The notes under the pieces: generated by a model
What the model was told of the DNA's origin: nothing
Database searches by the model: none
Seen by the model: only the letters and a program-made list of their open reading frames with translations
Source of the DNA: Phlebotomus papatasi
Taxonomy: Eukaryota > Arthropoda > Insecta > Diptera > Psychodidae
DNA: 64,000 nucleotides
Direction: 5' to 3'
NCBI RefSeq assembly: GCF_024763615.1
Contig: NC_077222.1
Span: forward strand, 107,107,417-107,171,416
Part shown: piece after piece, positions 63,594-64,000 of the stretch
How the letters are laid out: every line of letters starts with the position of its first letter
How positions within the stretch are numbered: the first letter of the stretch is position 1
Made by a program: the position numbers and the translations under genes

Positions 63594-64000
63594 GTTCCCA
63601 TAAAATTTGATTAAAAAAAATTAATTAAATAATCTAATTGATATTTACTATAATATGTAATTATTCCCTAGATTTTCCAAGACGCGAACTTTCAATGTTG
63701 TTGGACCGAAATTCTAGAATTTCAAAGGTGTGACGCATATTCAGAAATCTTTGTTAATTACCAGAGAAACAGTTTGAGAAACCCTATTCAGTATAATTGG
63801 GAACGAATTAACCTTTGCAAATTTGAGAATCGTAATAAAAATTACACTATACAAGAAGAAGGATAGGATTGCCAACCTTTGCAGATATTCCGATTTTATA
63901 ACTTGAAGCCCGTTTAAACGGGGACATATCGAAATTCATTCCAGTCTGTTATGCTCGGATGAGTCTCGGGAAATCTCCCATACTAGTTCAATCCTGATAT
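63594..64000. other. Non-coding stretch to window end
   Basis: Nothing recognised. Confidence 0.4.

Overview
This window reads as A+T-rich, non-coding nuclear DNA from an insect. A dipteran is most likely, but the species cannot be fixed from the sequence. The reasons are the lack of prokaryotic gene structure, a tRNA-derived SINE with recognisable pol III boxes, an (ATT)n-tailed LINE end, and dozens of short non-autonomous DNA transposons (MITEs). Their target duplications fit known superfamilies: TA (Tc1/mariner/pogo-like), TTA or TAA (PIF/Harbinger-like), 8 bp (hAT-like), TTAA (piggyBac-like) and 9 bp (foldback or Mutator-like). I found no convincing intact protein-coding gene. The longest open frame is 182 codons, and none has a domain I recognise. 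The one protein trace is about 21 residues resembling part of a pipsqueak-type helix-turn-helix, inside a decayed TA-flanked transposon at 31.4-32.3 kb.

The layout alternates. Islands of complex, less A+T-rich sequence, about 0.4-1.5 kb each, lie near 3.5, 8-9.5, 12, 15-16, 19, 21.2-22.3, 24.5-25.7, 29.4-30.8, 34-35.4, 36.5, 38.7-39.9, 42.5-43.7, 46.4-47.7, 49.7-50.6, 52.7-53.8, 57.6-58.5, 61.4-62.3 and 62.6-63.4 kb. I see no repeats in them. Between them lies repeat-dense DNA. This is what a gene desert or a very long intron of a regulated gene could look like, with the islands as candidate cis-regulatory DNA; that reading is inference.

The repeat-dense part holds several families with multiple copies. 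(1) TA-flanked inverted-repeat elements share a terminus like GGGGA(A/G)..TGGGG and include at least six subfamilies. (2) Four MITE families are flanked by TTA or TAA: AGCCGAGAGACGG, GGCTTCAGACCTAAGG, GGCTCCGGCACACC (about nine copies in two clusters) and TCTACACATTGGGAG. (3) Foldback elements have arms made of short tandem repeats, at 17.2, 22.8-24.3 and 26.1-26.7 kb. (4) A 43.7-50.9 kb tract is rich in TAGTAC motifs and includes a tandem array of about 180-bp palindromes. (5) A CpG-rich palindrome array lies at 35.47-35.72 kb. (6) A dispersed repeat of several hundred bases contains the motif CTCAAACGGTAAGAGATATC. There are also a 90-bp tandem repeat at 7.2-7.8 kb, two pogo/Tigger-like elements and a possible solo LTR.

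Several insertions are nested, so their order can be read: a MITE in a long palindrome (5.0 kb), two elements in one MITE (10.3-10.9 kb), a hAT MITE in a foldback (17.3 kb), and a foldback in a MITE with a 9-bp duplication (26.1 kb). No previously undescribed protein system is visible. The unusual content is the structure and abundance of the inverted-repeat DNA.
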